A stretch of DNA of 64,000 bases from Planctomycetaceae bacterium (GCA_006969385.1 CP030884.1:5140249-5204248); one strand, 5' to 3'. Numbered from the stretch's first letter, positions 26,154 through 35,194 are shown. The notes: generated by a model from the letters alone, not told the origin. Made by a program: numbers and translations.

Positions 26154-26723
26154 TCAAAACCCACTCTGCCGCACCGGCTTCGTATTCGCCCGCGCCAGAA
26201 ACTCCCTAACCTGCGGTTGATCGGGTCGCAAATCCAGCGAACGCTGCCACGCCTGCACCGCCAGCTTCTTCCACTGCGGGCTGCGATCCAAATGGTGCAT
26301 CTTCATATAGCTCGTGCCCAGATTGTGATAGCAATCCGCATCGTTCGGCTGCACGCGCAAGATGCGGTTGTAAATGCCGATCGCCTTCAACGGGTCGCCA
26401 ATGCCTTCGTAACACGCAGCCAAGTTAAACTGCGCCGGAACCGAATTCGGCTGCAAGCGCACAGCCTCTTCAAATCCGGCCAACGCTTCGGCGTAGCGCT
26501 TTTGCCGCGCGAACTTAATGCCATAGTCGTACGCACTCTTAAACCGTCGCTGTCGTTCCTGCGCATCGACGGGCTCGGTCCCCGCGCCCTCAACGCGCGT
26601 GACCGTTACGCCTTTATCACCGCCGAAGTTGGAACAGCCCGTGCCGGCCATACCGACGATGGCGATCGAGCAGAGCACGACCGACTTGCATAGAAACTGT
26701 TTGGTTTGAAAAGACTGACTCAT
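26154..26723 (-). CDS. TPR lipoprotein, likely pilus accessory (PilF/PilW-like role)
   Basis: The 189-residue protein has a signal sequence with a lipobox-like MAGTGC (Cys30), then three to four TPR units from about 60 (FARQKRYAEALAGFEEAVRLQPNSVPAQFNLAACYEGIGDPLKAIGIYNRILRVQP). GGGAGGTCGGAACC precedes the ATG. Its start overlaps the secretin stop (ATGA), so it is the last gene of the pilus operon. In other bacteria a TPR lipoprotein (PilF/PilW) pilots the secretin to the outer membrane; position and architecture suggest the same here, though sequence similarity is only generic. Confidence 0.75.
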   Translation of the reverse strand: MSQSFQTKQFLCKSVVLCSIAIVGMAGTGCSNFGGDKGVTVTRVEGAGTEPVDAQERQRRFKSAYDYGIKFARQKRYAEALAGFEEAVRLQPNSVPAQFNLAACYEGIGDPLKAIGIYNRILRVQPNDADCYHNLGTSYMKMHHLDRSPQWKKLAVQAWQRSLDLRPDQPQVREFLARANTKPVRQSGF

Positions 26724-28600
26724 GGTTCCGACCTCCCTGTGGCCTGCATGCGTCGCAGTTGTGCGGCTTGGCGGCGCTCCCGCGCCCGCCGCAATACGTC
26801 TTCATCGATATTCAATGGTTCGCCCGGTGCCGTAAGGTTTTCGCCACCAATCGTGGGTTGTGCGGCGATACGACCGTTGGCCGCCTCGGGCTTGGTCGCC
26901 GGCATCGGGTCCTTGCGGATCACATCAATCGCATCCGACGGCGGCGGTTCGTTCATCATCTCGGTCGCCGGTTGGCGTCGTTCGTAGTTGTTGTGCGTTA
27001 CTGGCAAATGCGAATCGCCAAACTGCGGCTTTGGATCTTCGTATTCCGACGGCACCTCGAAGTGCAACGGTACATCCTGCAAGCGCTGCACTTCCTTGAA
27101 GTTTGGCTCGTACGAATCGAAGATTTCGCGATCGCGCGCCGAGAGAATATGCCCACCTTCGACCTTGGCCGTCACAAACACCAACAGGTCCGTGCGTTGC
27201 GCCGACGGATTTTCTTGTCGGAACAAGGCGCTAAGCCCCCACAAATCGCCCAGGCCCGGCACCTTCTGCACATTCCGCGTCTTGCGGTCATTGATCAAAC
27301 CGCCGAGCACCACCGTCTGCCCGTCATCCATGATGATGCGGGTGGAAAGCTCCCGCGTTTGAATGCGTGCCACACTAATTCCCGTCGTGCCGACAACGTT
27401 ATCGCCCAGCGAACTCGTCACCGGGTGAATCGCCATCGTTACGCGCCCGTCGACCATGATGGTCGGTCGCACTTCGAGCTGAATGCCGATTGGGATGTAC
27501 GTTTGCAACGACTCGGTGACGACGCCGAACTCCGAAACGTTGGCTTCCAGCAACGGAAATCGCTCACCCACCAGAATGCTGGCGTTGTGATTGTTGTAGA
27601 CCAGCAATCGCGGGTTCGCCAACAGTCGAATCGAGTTATCCGACTGGTGAATCCGAAGTAGCGACGTGAAATTGGAAAAGTCAATCGTTCCGAGCGACAG
27701 CCCAACCGACGAATTGGCCGTACCGTTCGCGGTGCGTCGGATTTGAGAACCCGACGCGAAACCGGCTTCCACGTGCAGCGGCAATTCGTGATTGAGCACC
27801 GGCCCATTGGCCAGCACGTCGATATCCCAGTCGATACCGAGCTGGCGCTGTAGGTCGGTGCTCATTTCCACCAAGCGGACTTCGATCAACACCTGCGGCG
27901 GCATCTTATCGAGCGCCATAATCAAATCGGTAATGGCCGACATGTTTTCCGGCACATCGGTGACCACCAGCTTGCGTGCGTTTTGAACCGGTATCTGTTG
28001 ATTGAATTGCGCCTGATTGTTGGACTGCTGAGCACCGGGGATGTTTCCAACCGGGCCACCTATACCGTTTTGAATCCCCACACCGGCACCCACATCGCCT
28101 TCGAGTTGGCTCAGCGCCAGCGTGTTATATTCGTTTTGGCTATTCTCGTTAAAGGCCTTCATCTTACCGAACGGGCTCAGCGCGAACTGCAGTGCATCGC
28201 GCACGCGTTCGGCATCGGCGGAACGCAGCGTAAACACGCGCGTTTCCAATTCCGGCGTCTTATCTTTTTCGGGTAGCTGTTCCGGCTTCTTCGAAACGCT
28301 GATGATGCCCTCATCGACCTTGTACTCGAAGCCGTTGTTGAGCGTGATGGCGCGCAACGCCGATTCGAGCGTGGCGTTCGTCAAATAAAGCGATACCTTG
28401 CCCTGCACTTCCGGACCGATTACGAGATTGAGCCCGCCATGCTCGGCCACCAGCTTCAGTGCATCGCGAATATCGCCCTCGCTGATATTGAGATTAATAT
28501 AGCGCTCGACTTGCGTGCCGGATTGCGACCACGCCGTTGCCGGCGCACCCATCATCCCGACGATTAGTGCGAGAATTCCGATTTCTCGATATATCTTCAT
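26720..28600 (-). CDS. pilQ: Type IV pilus secretin
   Basis: The 626-residue outer-membrane secretin forms the pore for the pilus. A signal peptide (MKIYREIGILALIVGMMGAPATAWS) is followed by an STN/N0-like domain (30-110, INISEGDIRDALKLVAEHGGLNLVIGPEVQGKVSL), an N1 domain, a glycine/asparagine-rich loop (about 170-205), and the secretin core (about 235-490). The core holds MPPQVLIEVRLVEMS, VGERFPLLEANV, MDDGQTVVLGGLINDR and the final TDLLVFVTAKV. A C-terminal tail of about 140 residues is proline-rich and basic and is not part of the canonical domain. The ATG at 28600 has GGAG eight bases upstream; a GTG nine bases earlier is the alternative. Confidence 0.93.
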   Translation of the reverse strand: MKIYREIGILALIVGMMGAPATAWSQSGTQVERYINLNISEGDIRDALKLVAEHGGLNLVIGPEVQGKVSLYLTNATLESALRAITLNNGFEYKVDEGIISVSKKPEQLPEKDKTPELETRVFTLRSADAERVRDALQFALSPFGKMKAFNENSQNEYNTLALSQLEGDVGAGVGIQNGIGGPVGNIPGAQQSNNQAQFNQQIPVQNARKLVVTDVPENMSAITDLIMALDKMPPQVLIEVRLVEMSTDLQRQLGIDWDIDVLANGPVLNHELPLHVEAGFASGSQIRRTANGTANSSVGLSLGTIDFSNFTSLLRIHQSDNSIRLLANPRLLVYNNHNASILVGERFPLLEANVSEFGVVTESLQTYIPIGIQLEVRPTIMVDGRVTMAIHPVTSSLGDNVVGTTGISVARIQTRELSTRIIMDDGQTVVLGGLINDRKTRNVQKVPGLGDLWGLSALFRQENPSAQRTDLLVFVTAKVEGGHILSARDREIFDSYEPNFKEVQRLQDVPLHFEVPSEYEDPKPQFGDSHLPVTHNNYERRQPATEMMNEPPPSDAIDVIRKDPMPATKPEAANGRIAAQPTIGGENLTAPGEPLNIDEDVLRRARERRQAAQLRRMQATGRSEP

Positions 28601-28605
28601 GGCGA

Positions 28606-29166
28606 TCACTCCGTCGCTCGCTTCACCGTGGGGGTTTCACTACCAAGGTGATATGTATGCCGCCAACCGGCAGCTTCGATCACAATCCAATCTTTCCCGA
28701 TTTCTTTGACTTCAAACCCTGTCGCCAGAGCATCGCCCACGCGCACGATGCGGCCATCGACGGCCGCCAACCACTGTTGCCCCGTGCGCGATACGCCGAC
28801 AAATCGCAGCGTCGGACTTGCCGGCGCCTCTTCCGGTTGCGCCGTCGTCGCAGTTGCAGGTTGATCGTTCGTCACGATCACCGGCTGTATAAACGGGCTA
28901 TCGTTCCAAGGTCGCTCCGCAATTTCTTGCTGCGCCGCAAGCAACGCCACGAGGGGGTCGTCTTCCTTCGGCACGCTCGTCACCGGCTCGTGAGTCGCGT
29001 TATTTTGCAACGCAGGCGACGGGGTCGCTGGCGCGGCATTGGCCGTTCCCGGTACGCGTTGCCGGTAGTCGGGCAGATACTCAAAAAATAGCACGTACAG
29101 TCGCCAGCCCAATATGCAGCTACCGACCGCCAGAATACTCAGCACGCGCTGCTTGCGCTTATCCAT
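28606..29166 (-). CDS. PilP/GspC-like pilus assembly protein
   Basis: The 186-residue protein has one membrane segment (about 8-30), a Pro/Ala/Thr-rich linker, and a C-terminal beta domain (120-186, TLRFVGVSRTGQQWLAAVDGRIVRVGDALATGFEVKEIGKDWIVIEAAG). That pattern matches the PilP/GspC HR domain, which binds the secretin's N-domains from the inner membrane. AAGGAGG lies six bases before the ATG, and the gene overlaps pilO by eight bases. PilP is normally a lipoprotein, and this one lacks a lipobox, so it is closer to GspC in anchoring. Its place between PilO and PilQ supports the call. Confidence 0.8.
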   Translation of the reverse strand: MDKRKQRVLSILAVGSCILGWRLYVLFFEYLPDYRQRVPGTANAAPATPSPALQNNATHEPVTSVPKEDDPLVALLAAQQEIAERPWNDSPFIQPVIVTNDQPATATTAQPEEAPASPTLRFVGVSRTGQQWLAAVDGRIVRVGDALATGFEVKEIGKDWIVIEAAGWRHTYHLGSETPTVKRATE

Positions 29167-29728
29167 TCTGAACCTCCTTCGAAGGTTCCTGATGAATAAA
29201 CGCTTCCACCGTGATGTCGGCCGTCAATGCCTGCCGCGCCGCCGCCACGCCTTCGGTGGCCGGCCACATGCCGAACCCGACCGCACGCGCGGGGATGCGC
29301 AACGACTTAAATCCATCCATGTAAGCGGCAATCTGCTCGAAGCCGCCCCGCACGCTTATGCGATATAGCGGATACGCAGCCGGTGCAGCGCCGGTCGGTC
29401 GCGTCGGTTGAATTTCCAACACGTGCAAACCACGATCGCGTGCAAACTCGCTCAGCTGCGACACGATCAGGCCTTGCTTTTGCGCATCGGCAAAACAGTC
29501 GCGCAGCGCACCGATTTTCTTCTGGATGCGATCGGCCTCATCCGCCGAAATGACCACGCGGCTCGCCTGTGAGACCGTCGTCGAAAGATCGTCGTTGTGC
29601 GCCTTGTATTCGCCCAAGCGACCGAGCGCTTGCGAACTTGAAATAATGGCGAAAGAAAACGAGCCGACGACCAGAATGAGCGCGACGGCAAAGCCGGTCC
29701 ATTCGCGCTTGGGTACGTTCAAATTCAC
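29159..29728 (-). CDS. pilO: PilO-like inner-membrane alignment protein
   Basis: The 189-residue protein has one membrane segment (about 12-33), a coiled coil (35-90) and a ferredoxin-like domain (110-180, LHVLEIQPTRPTG..PLYRISVRGGFEQIAAYMDGFKSL). This is the PilO plan, and PilO pairs with PilN to align the machine. The start is a GTG with AAGGAGG seven bases upstream, and the GTGA overlap couples it to the PilMN gene. Confidence 0.85.
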   Translation of the reverse strand: MNLNVPKREWTGFAVALILVVGSFSFAIISSSQALGRLGEYKAHNDDLSTTVSQASRVVISADEADRIQKKIGALRDCFADAQKQGLIVSQLSEFARDRGLHVLEIQPTRPTGAAPAAYPLYRISVRGGFEQIAAYMDGFKSLRIPARAVGFGMWPATEGVAAARQALTADITVEAFIHQEPSKEVQNG

Positions 29729-31398
29729 GGTCGCACCTCCTTCTGAGGAGATGCTGGCGTTCGATATACCAATTCGATCTCAACGTTTAGCCGGGCCGTC
29801 TTCTGACCGCTACGTCGATCGCTGCGACCGACATTGATAAGGTGCACCGCCTTGCTGAACGGGCTTTGTTCCAACGCGCGTAGCGTTTGTTCGATCATTT
29901 GATCGCAGCCGGCCGTCGTCGCCGATTCAACCGCCAACGCTTCGATCGCAACACGCAGTTGGCCGTCCACCATGCGGCCGGTCAGCCGCTCGATGGCGAC
30001 GCCCTCGGGCAAAATGAACGACAGTTCCTTCATCAGCCCCAGCCAATTGGGCGTTGCCGCTGCAAACGCATCAAGTTCGCCCTGCATGCGCTCCATCGAC
30101 TGTCGCTGTGCCAACAGTTGTTCGTTGCGGGCTTTCACTTCCAACAGTCGCGCCATGTCGCTGTCGACGCTGCCTGCGGCCGATTGCAACCCGCCGGACG
30201 CGTGATTGATTAAAAACGCAAAGGCCAAGGCCGCCGCCGCGACCATCGGTCCGACGATCGTGGTCGACTTACACAAACGACGCACGCGCCGCGCTTGTTT
30301 TTCATTGGGTGTAATCAGATTCGGATTCGCCGCTGGATCGAGAATCGCACCGCACGCCGCCGCCATCGCGGCGACCTTGGTTTCGGCTTTGTGACTCAGC
30401 CCGACTTCGGCCAACCAATCGACCACCGCCATGTCACGGTTTAACCGGCCCGCCAAGGCATTGGCCATACCATTCACATGCGCACAGGGGCCCACCAGCG
30501 CGACGCGGCTCAATTCGACGCCGCCGTCCGTCGTCGACGCAAACGTCAACCATTGAATCAATTGCTGTGCAAAGCGTTGCAACACCGGTTCCAACAACGG
30601 CAATAGATTGCGCCCCTGAAGGTCGTGCGATTCGATATAGTCGCTTGGATCGGGAATGCCGTGAGCTTGCCACAATTTTTCGGCAGCTTCTTCGTCGAGT
30701 TGTACCATGTCGTCGCCGGCGATGATCGGTCGCATCAGCGCCGTCACGAACTCGCGCTCGCCCAGCGGCAACTCGGTCGTCAGCAACGGACCATCTTGCC
30801 CGCTCACCATCAACACCGATGTGGATCGATCGATGAACAACGTCGCGTGCGGTTCGTTCGCTGCCGACGCCGTGATGTCCGCCAACGAGTGCAACGCCGT
30901 GGCGTAGGTCGTCACGACGGCATTGGATACGCCCATGCTGGTGGCAAAGCTTACCGCCGCATCGGACACTTCATGTCGCAACGCCGTCGCCCGCACGAGA
31001 ACGGTATCGCGATTCTTTGTTTGATTGGAAAGCGTTTGCACATCGACGATGGCATCGCCGATCGGAAAGTGCATCTGCTGCCCGAGTTTGAGCTTAACCG
31101 CGTCGCCCATCTCCTTGGACGACAACACCGGCATGTTGAAGTAATGGCACGCCGTGACCGACCCGCCGACGAGAAACGTCCAGTCGGTCGAGCGCGCCCA
31201 ACCTCGCTCTTCGATGATCGTCTGAGCCTTATCGAGTACCAGTTGATGCTGCAATGCGGACTTATCCGCATCGGCATCTGGCACCGACACGCGTCGATGA
31301 TCGACGCATTGCAATTGCGCGCCGACCCGCTGCAGCAAAATCAATTGCAACGCATCGGCATGTGCCTCGATGATCAATTGTGATTTGGCCTGCGACAT
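29725..31398 (-). CDS. PilM-PilN fusion protein
   Basis: In this single 557-residue chain, residues 1-350 are an actin-like PilM domain (THE strand pattern: LFIDRSTSVLMVSGQDGPLLTTELPLG and VALVGPCAHVNGMANALAGRLN). A membrane segment follows at about 384-402 (IVGPMVAAAALAFAFLI), then a coiled coil and the PilN periplasmic ferredoxin-like domain (405-557, LMKELSFILPEGVAIERLTGRMVDGQLRVAIEALA). In most bacteria PilM is a separate soluble protein that binds the short cytoplasmic tail of PilN, so fusion of the two fixes that contact. GAGGCAAGG stands directly before the ATG. The stop overlaps the GTG of pilO. Confidence 0.85.
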   Translation of the reverse strand: MSQAKSQLIIEAHADALQLILLQRVGAQLQCVDHRRVSVPDADADKSALQHQLVLDKAQTIIEERGWARSTDWTFLVGGSVTACHYFNMPVLSSKEMGDAVKLKLGQQMHFPIGDAIVDVQTLSNQTKNRDTVLVRATALRHEVSDAAVSFATSMGVSNAVVTTYATALHSLADITASAANEPHATLFIDRSTSVLMVSGQDGPLLTTELPLGEREFVTALMRPIIAGDDMVQLDEEAAEKLWQAHGIPDPSDYIESHDLQGRNLLPLLEPVLQRFAQQLIQWLTFASTTDGGVELSRVALVGPCAHVNGMANALAGRLNRDMAVVDWLAEVGLSHKAETKVAAMAAACGAILDPAANPNLITPNEKQARRVRRLCKSTTIVGPMVAAAALAFAFLINHASGGLQSAAGSVDSDMARLLEVKARNEQLLAQRQSMERMQGELDAFAAATPNWLGLMKELSFILPEGVAIERLTGRMVDGQLRVAIEALAVESATTAGCDQMIEQTLRALEQSPFSKAVHLINVGRSDRRSGQKTARLNVEIELVYRTPASPQKEVRP

Positions 31399-31429
31399 CC
31401 TTGCCTCGGCGCGGTTCGTTTGCTTCTTG

Positions 31430-31846
31430 CTACTCGATCCGGGCTTCGATCACCCGCGTTATCTCGCTCCACGGTGCGACACTCTCGGTGCACCGACCGT
31501 GGGCTTGATACACAGGCGGTGTCGTACTGCTTTGGATCACCCAAAAGCGCGCAACACCCAAAACCGGATCATCCGTATCGTCATCATTGTCTGATATCGT
31601 TCCGATTTGCCCGTCGCTATCGCTATCATTCGCGGGCGTTGCGTTGAATTCCGCCAACGCCATTTCGAGTCCGCTCTCGGCGGCATAAATTGCGCTGGTC
31701 CCGTAATAAAAAGACAAACTGCTCGACGCCGTCGAACCCGAGAGCTGAAACAACCACAACGCCAGCGAACCGATCACCAGCAGCGCCGTCACGAAGGCCA
31801 GAATCGCCACTCCGCGCTTCTTGTTTTCGGACCGCTTACGGATCAC
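31430..31846 (-). CDS. PilX-like minor pilin
   Basis: Starting at the GTG at 31846, with GGGGGAGG seven bases upstream, the product has 138 residues. A short basic leader (VIRKRSENKKRG) precedes a hydrophobic helix (GVAILAFVTALLVIGSLALWLFQLSG) without Glu5, as in PilX/GspK-type proteins. The following region has AAESGLEMALAEF, the PilX signature, and an Asp-rich loop (NDSDSDGQIGTISDNDDDTDD) that could bind calcium. The start overlaps the preceding minor pilin by 11 bases. Longer starts would overlap that gene more and add non-pilin residues. Confidence 0.75.
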   Translation of the reverse strand: MIRKRSENKKRGVAILAFVTALLVIGSLALWLFQLSGSTASSSLSFYYGTSAIYAAESGLEMALAEFNATPANDSDSDGQIGTISDNDDDTDDPVLGVARFWVIQSSTTPPVYQAHGRCTESVAPWSEITRVIEARIE

Positions 31847-32417
31847 TGAGCACCTCCCCCATAAAGGCGCGCAGATAGACGCTGGTTTGCAGCGGCAACG
31901 TCTCGTTCGCAATCTGAAGCGTGATGCGAATCTGCACCCGGCGCACATCTTCCCGATCGCTCGCGTTCAGAGGCAAACTGCTTAATTCGATGTTGGTACG
32001 ATCGAAATACGTCAGCGTAAATTCGCTCACATTGCGCACCAGCGGCTGCCATGTGACCGTCGAATCGTTGGACATCTCCAGGTTGCTGCCGTTAAGGCGA
32101 AACCCGAAGGTATCAAAAACAATGCTGCTTTCTGCCGCCGTGTCGATTTGCGCGTTGCCATTCAGGCATGGCGAAGGGTCGCCCGGGCACTCATCCTGAT
32201 CGATCTCGCGAATATAGCGCACCATCGTCTCGAGCCCGACCGACGCCATGTCGACCATCTCCGCACGCGCAGCCGTCTCGGCCCGGAATCGGCTCGCGTT
32301 TAGCAACAACATCGCCGCCGAACCGCTCACGATCGCGCCGGCCGTGATCGCCACGATCAACTCCACCAGCGTGAAACCGCGGCGGCGCTTAAAAGTCCGC
32401 AAATATGTGTTCGACAT
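31836..32417 (-). CDS. PilW/GspJ-like minor pilin
   Basis: The 193-residue protein has the class III leader MSNTYLRTFKRRRG and the mature start FTLVELIVAITAGAIVSGSAAMLL with Glu5. A C-terminal beta region follows, including ALETMVRYIREIDQDECPGD-like GspJ elements, and the last stretch is VQIRITLQIANETLPLQTSVYLRAF. AGGTGAT lies upstream of the ATG at 32417; an ATG at 32438 is the alternative. It overlaps both neighbours in the minor-pilin block. Confidence 0.85.
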   Translation of the reverse strand: MSNTYLRTFKRRRGFTLVELIVAITAGAIVSGSAAMLLLNASRFRAETAARAEMVDMASVGLETMVRYIREIDQDECPGDPSPCLNGNAQIDTAAESSIVFDTFGFRLNGSNLEMSNDSTVTWQPLVRNVSEFTLTYFDRTNIELSSLPLNASDREDVRRVQIRITLQIANETLPLQTSVYLRAFMGEVLSDP

Positions 32418-32832
32418 CGATATCACCTGCACCGCCATCCCAACTCACGCTGACCGTCACACGCTTAAAACCCTCGTCGCTCCCAACGCTGTTCAAGTCT
32501 CCGTCTACGAAGTTAATCGCGACGTCGCGCGAGTAACCCGTAAAGCCGCTGATGCTACTTTCGCTGCCAAAGTTTCCCGTCGTAATCGCGTCGTATCCGT
32601 CGGTCCCGCGATAGCGGCGCGCGATGATCTCTTCCATGCGTTCGATCGCAAGATAGCTGCCGATCGATCGGCAATACGGTCCGATCGATTGCGCCGACGC
32701 GTCGGCAAAGGCCGTCATTAACGATGGTAGCGCCACCGACAGAATGACAATCGCCACCACAACTTCAATAATCGTGGTGCTGCGGCGTTGGAATCGGTTG
32801 AACACCTTTTGGTTTGATTGGATCGATTTCAT
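32389..32832 (-). CDS. PilV/GspI-like minor pilin with Ser at the cleavage site
   Basis: The 147-residue protein shows KVFNRFQRRS before TTIIEVVVAIVILSVALPSLMTAF: basic leader, Glu5 and hydrophobic helix as in a prepilin. The residue before the cut is Ser rather than the usual Gly. The rest (AIERMEEIIARRYRGTDGYDAI...) resembles PilV/GspI proteins, with short strands and a conserved MEEI segment. The ATG at 32832 overlaps the upstream stop by one base (TGATG). Confidence 0.8.
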   Translation of the reverse strand: MKSIQSNQKVFNRFQRRSTTIIEVVVAIVILSVALPSLMTAFADASAQSIGPYCRSIGSYLAIERMEEIIARRYRGTDGYDAITTGNFGSESSISGFTGYSRDVAINFVDGDLNSVGSDEGFKRVTVSVSWDGGAGDIDVEHIFADF

Positions 32833-33389
32833 CACGGCCCCGCAATCTGTTCGGCGAGGCCGCTGACCGGATACACCACGACTTGCATCCCACCTGCAAG
32901 AACGACCGACGAGGTTGACGCCAGCGCCGAACCAGTCGACGCATAGGGCGTGCCGAAACTATCGAATTCCAGTTCGCTACCGCCGGCAATGTTGACGGAA
33001 TCGAGCGTGATCGATGCGAACGCCCCTTCATTCAACTGCACCGGAGCCGTCGAACGATCCAGTGGATTGGGTAGCGTTATGCGATTGGCTTTGCCGGGGT
33101 TGTCCGCATCTTCAACGTACAGCGCGTATTGATTGGATCCGGCGTTAAACACGATCCATGTGCGCTGCCCCGACGAAAGCGCCAACCGTTGAGCGTAACG
33201 AATATCGCTTACGATGCGCGCCGCCGCCGCGCTACTGCGCAGGCTGCGCAGATTTGATAGCGTGGGGCCACCGACAAAGGTCGAAACGATTCCAAGAATC
33301 GCTATAACAGCAACCAACTCGACCAGCGTGTAAGCCGGCCGAGTTGGGCCCTTCCCTTCTATCATTGTCGGTATGTGCCGAGTATCCAT
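32832..33389 (-). CDS. GspH/FimT-like minor pilin with Ala at the cleavage site
   Basis: From the ATG at 33389 the product has 185 residues. The basic segment EGKGPTRPA precedes YTLVELVAVIAILGIVSTFVGG: Glu5 is kept, but the residue before the cut is Ala, not Gly. RIVSDIRYAQRLALSSGQRTWIVFNAGSNQYALYV is typical of GspH/FimT. An ATG at 33365 would shorten the leader and has no better ribosome site. A start further up at 33473 would overlap the major pilin gene and is not favoured. Confidence 0.8.
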   Translation of the reverse strand: MDTRHIPTMIEGKGPTRPAYTLVELVAVIAILGIVSTFVGGPTLSNLRSLRSSAAAARIVSDIRYAQRLALSSGQRTWIVFNAGSNQYALYVEDADNPGKANRITLPNPLDRSTAPVQLNEGAFASITLDSVNIAGGSELEFDSFGTPYASTGSALASTSSVVLAGGMQVVVYPVSGLAEQIAGP

Positions 33390-33433
33390 CCTCGGACCTA
33401 TCTTCGGAGTGTTAAGTGTGGTTGCAGCGAAAC

Positions 33434-33868
33434 TTAGAATGCGTTTTCGCCATCCACATTGGTGTTCGGCCAAACTTCGCCGGTCGTAGCGTTGTACGCC
33501 CAGCCGCCATCGGTGCCGACGACCACACCTTTGGTCGTACCGGCTTCGACATTGTTATCTGTGCCATCGCTGTCGTACGGATTGCCGGGAACCGTGCCGT
33601 TCATGACCGAGTTTGCCGTCGTAAGAATCGTCAACGACGGAAAGGCGGCATTGCCACCGCCCGCAGGCGTCGCCGAATACGCGTAGTAGTTCGCGATACC
33701 GGCGCGCATGGCACCGAGAGCACCCTTACACGCGGCGGCGCGAGCGTCAGCGCGGTAGTCGAGGTACACCGGCAGAGCAACTGCCGAAAGAATGCCCAAG
33801 ATCACGATGACCGTAACGAGTTCGATCAGCGTGAAACCGTGTCGTCGATTCTGCTTATTCTGTTTCAT
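33434..33868 (-). CDS. Major type IV pilin / GspG-like pseudopilin
   Basis: The 144-residue protein has leader MKQNKQNRRHG, cut before FTLIELVTVIVILGILSAVALPVYLDYRADARAAACKGALGAMRAGIANYYA. The Gly before the cut and Glu5 are present. The short C-terminal part (GNPYDSDGTDNNVEAGTTKGVVVGTDGGWAYNATTGEVWPN) resembles GspG, where a calcium site lies in a similar DG..WxYN.. stretch, so this could be a pseudopilin. The other genes in the operon are of the pilus type, so the assignment is mixed. GGAG is 11 bases before the ATG at 33868. Confidence 0.88.
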   Translation of the reverse strand: MKQNKQNRRHGFTLIELVTVIVILGILSAVALPVYLDYRADARAAACKGALGAMRAGIANYYAYSATPAGGGNAAFPSLTILTTANSVMNGTVPGNPYDSDGTDNNVEAGTTKGVVVGTDGGWAYNATTGEVWPNTNVDGENAF

Positions 33869-33947
33869 CGTTCGTTCACTCCAATTCGACCCATCTTGGT
33901 CTGTGGGAAACAACTACTTGTCGAAACACCAAACGAGGGAGGACCTC

Positions 33948-35174
33948 TTAGCCGGTGCCGACCAGTTTCAACAATTTCCACATCGGCATAAAAATGGACA
34001 GCGCAAAGAAAAGAACGACCGCTGCGAGACTAATCACCATTATCGGTTCTATCAGTGTCGACAGCAGTTTCACGCTGCGCTGCGTTTGATCGCTGTAATA
34101 CTTCTTCAGGTAAGCGAAGATCTGATCGGTGCGGCCCGATTGTTCGCCGATGGCCAGCATGCGTTTGACCAGCGGCGTAAGCCACTCGGTCCGGGAAAAA
34201 GCGTCCGTCAATGAGCGCCCGCCTTCGACCGACTTCAGCATGCCGCGCACGTCTTTGCGTAACGCTTCGTTGGTCATGCTATCAGCCGTCACACGCAAGG
34301 CATTGGTAATCGGCAACGCCGCTTCGATCAGCAGGTCGAGCAGCTCGATAAACCGCACCATGTAAATGCCGATGAGCAAGTTACCGAAGACCGGTAACTT
34401 CAAGATGCGATAGTCGAGCCAGCTGCGCACGGCGGGAAGACTCAACAGTTTTCGGACGCCAAAGTAGAGAGCAACGGCACCGAGCAGCAGCAATATGTAA
34501 TGGTTGATCAACGCCCCGCTGATGCCGAGCAAAATCTTCGTCGGCAACGGCAGGTCGCTCTCAAACTTTTGAAACAGCTCGGCAAACTGCGGAATCACAA
34601 ATACGAGCAGCACACCCGTCGCCAACACCAGCGTACCCACCACCATCGCCGGATACGTCAACGCCGACCGGATTTGACCGCGCGTTTCGTATTCCTGCTC
34701 CATATAGCTGGCCAGCGAGTTCAGCACCTCGGGCAACTTGCCCGCCGCTTCGCCCGCCGCGATCGTTTTGGCGTATATCTCCGGGAAGAGCGATCGTTCC
34801 ATGTCGATCGCGTCGGCCAGCGTGCGGCCGCCTTCGACGCGACCGGCGATTCGCTGAATGCCCGCGCGCAGTTCGGGCTGGCCCGTCTGCTCGCCCACCG
34901 CCTTAAGCCCGGCGATGATCGGGATGCCGCTCTCGGCAACGGCGGCCATCTGATGCGTGAAGTCGAGCATGGCGCGCCGCATCGACTTGCCGCCCTTTAC
35001 CCGTCGCACCGTTTGCTTTTTCTCTTTTTTGCCCGCCGCAGCCGCCGTAATGGAAATCGGCGTCACCCCGCGCGCTTCCAGCGTCGATAGCGCCGCGCGC
35101 TCATCGACGGCTTCGATCACCTGCTTGATACGGCGACCGTTGGCTTCGGCGAATTGTACGGAGAACGTTGCCAT
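33948..35174 (-). CDS. pilC: Inner-membrane platform protein PilC/GspF
   Basis: The 408-residue protein has two GspF domains with three membrane segments. SMRRAMLDFTHQMAAVAESGIPIIAGLKAVGEQTG and TLADAIDMERSLFPEIYAKTIAAGEAAGKLPEVL mark the first (about 65-185). RFIELLDLLIEAALPITNALRVTADSMTNEALRKD with MLAIGEQSGRTDQIFAYLKKYYSDQ mark the second (about 265-370). The N-terminal 50 residues (QFAEANGRRIKQVIEAVDERAALSTLEARGVTPISI) form the small beta domain that touches the ATPase. It anchors PilB and guides pilin extraction. It follows pilB by 20 bases. Confidence 0.93.
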   Translation of the reverse strand: MATFSVQFAEANGRRIKQVIEAVDERAALSTLEARGVTPISITAAAAGKKEKKQTVRRVKGGKSMRRAMLDFTHQMAAVAESGIPIIAGLKAVGEQTGQPELRAGIQRIAGRVEGGRTLADAIDMERSLFPEIYAKTIAAGEAAGKLPEVLNSLASYMEQEYETRGQIRSALTYPAMVVGTLVLATGVLLVFVIPQFAELFQKFESDLPLPTKILLGISGALINHYILLLLGAVALYFGVRKLLSLPAVRSWLDYRILKLPVFGNLLIGIYMVRFIELLDLLIEAALPITNALRVTADSMTNEALRKDVRGMLKSVEGGRSLTDAFSRTEWLTPLVKRMLAIGEQSGRTDQIFAYLKKYYSDQTQRSVKLLSTLIEPIMVISLAAVVLFFALSIFMPMWKLLKLVGTG

Positions 35175-35194
35175 GTCAGGCTAAGCCAGTCGCG

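Noticed and set aside
26759..27661. Plus-strand frame of 300 codons antisense to pilQ
   Set aside because: The secretin frame has clear motifs; this one is Arg/His-rich shadow.
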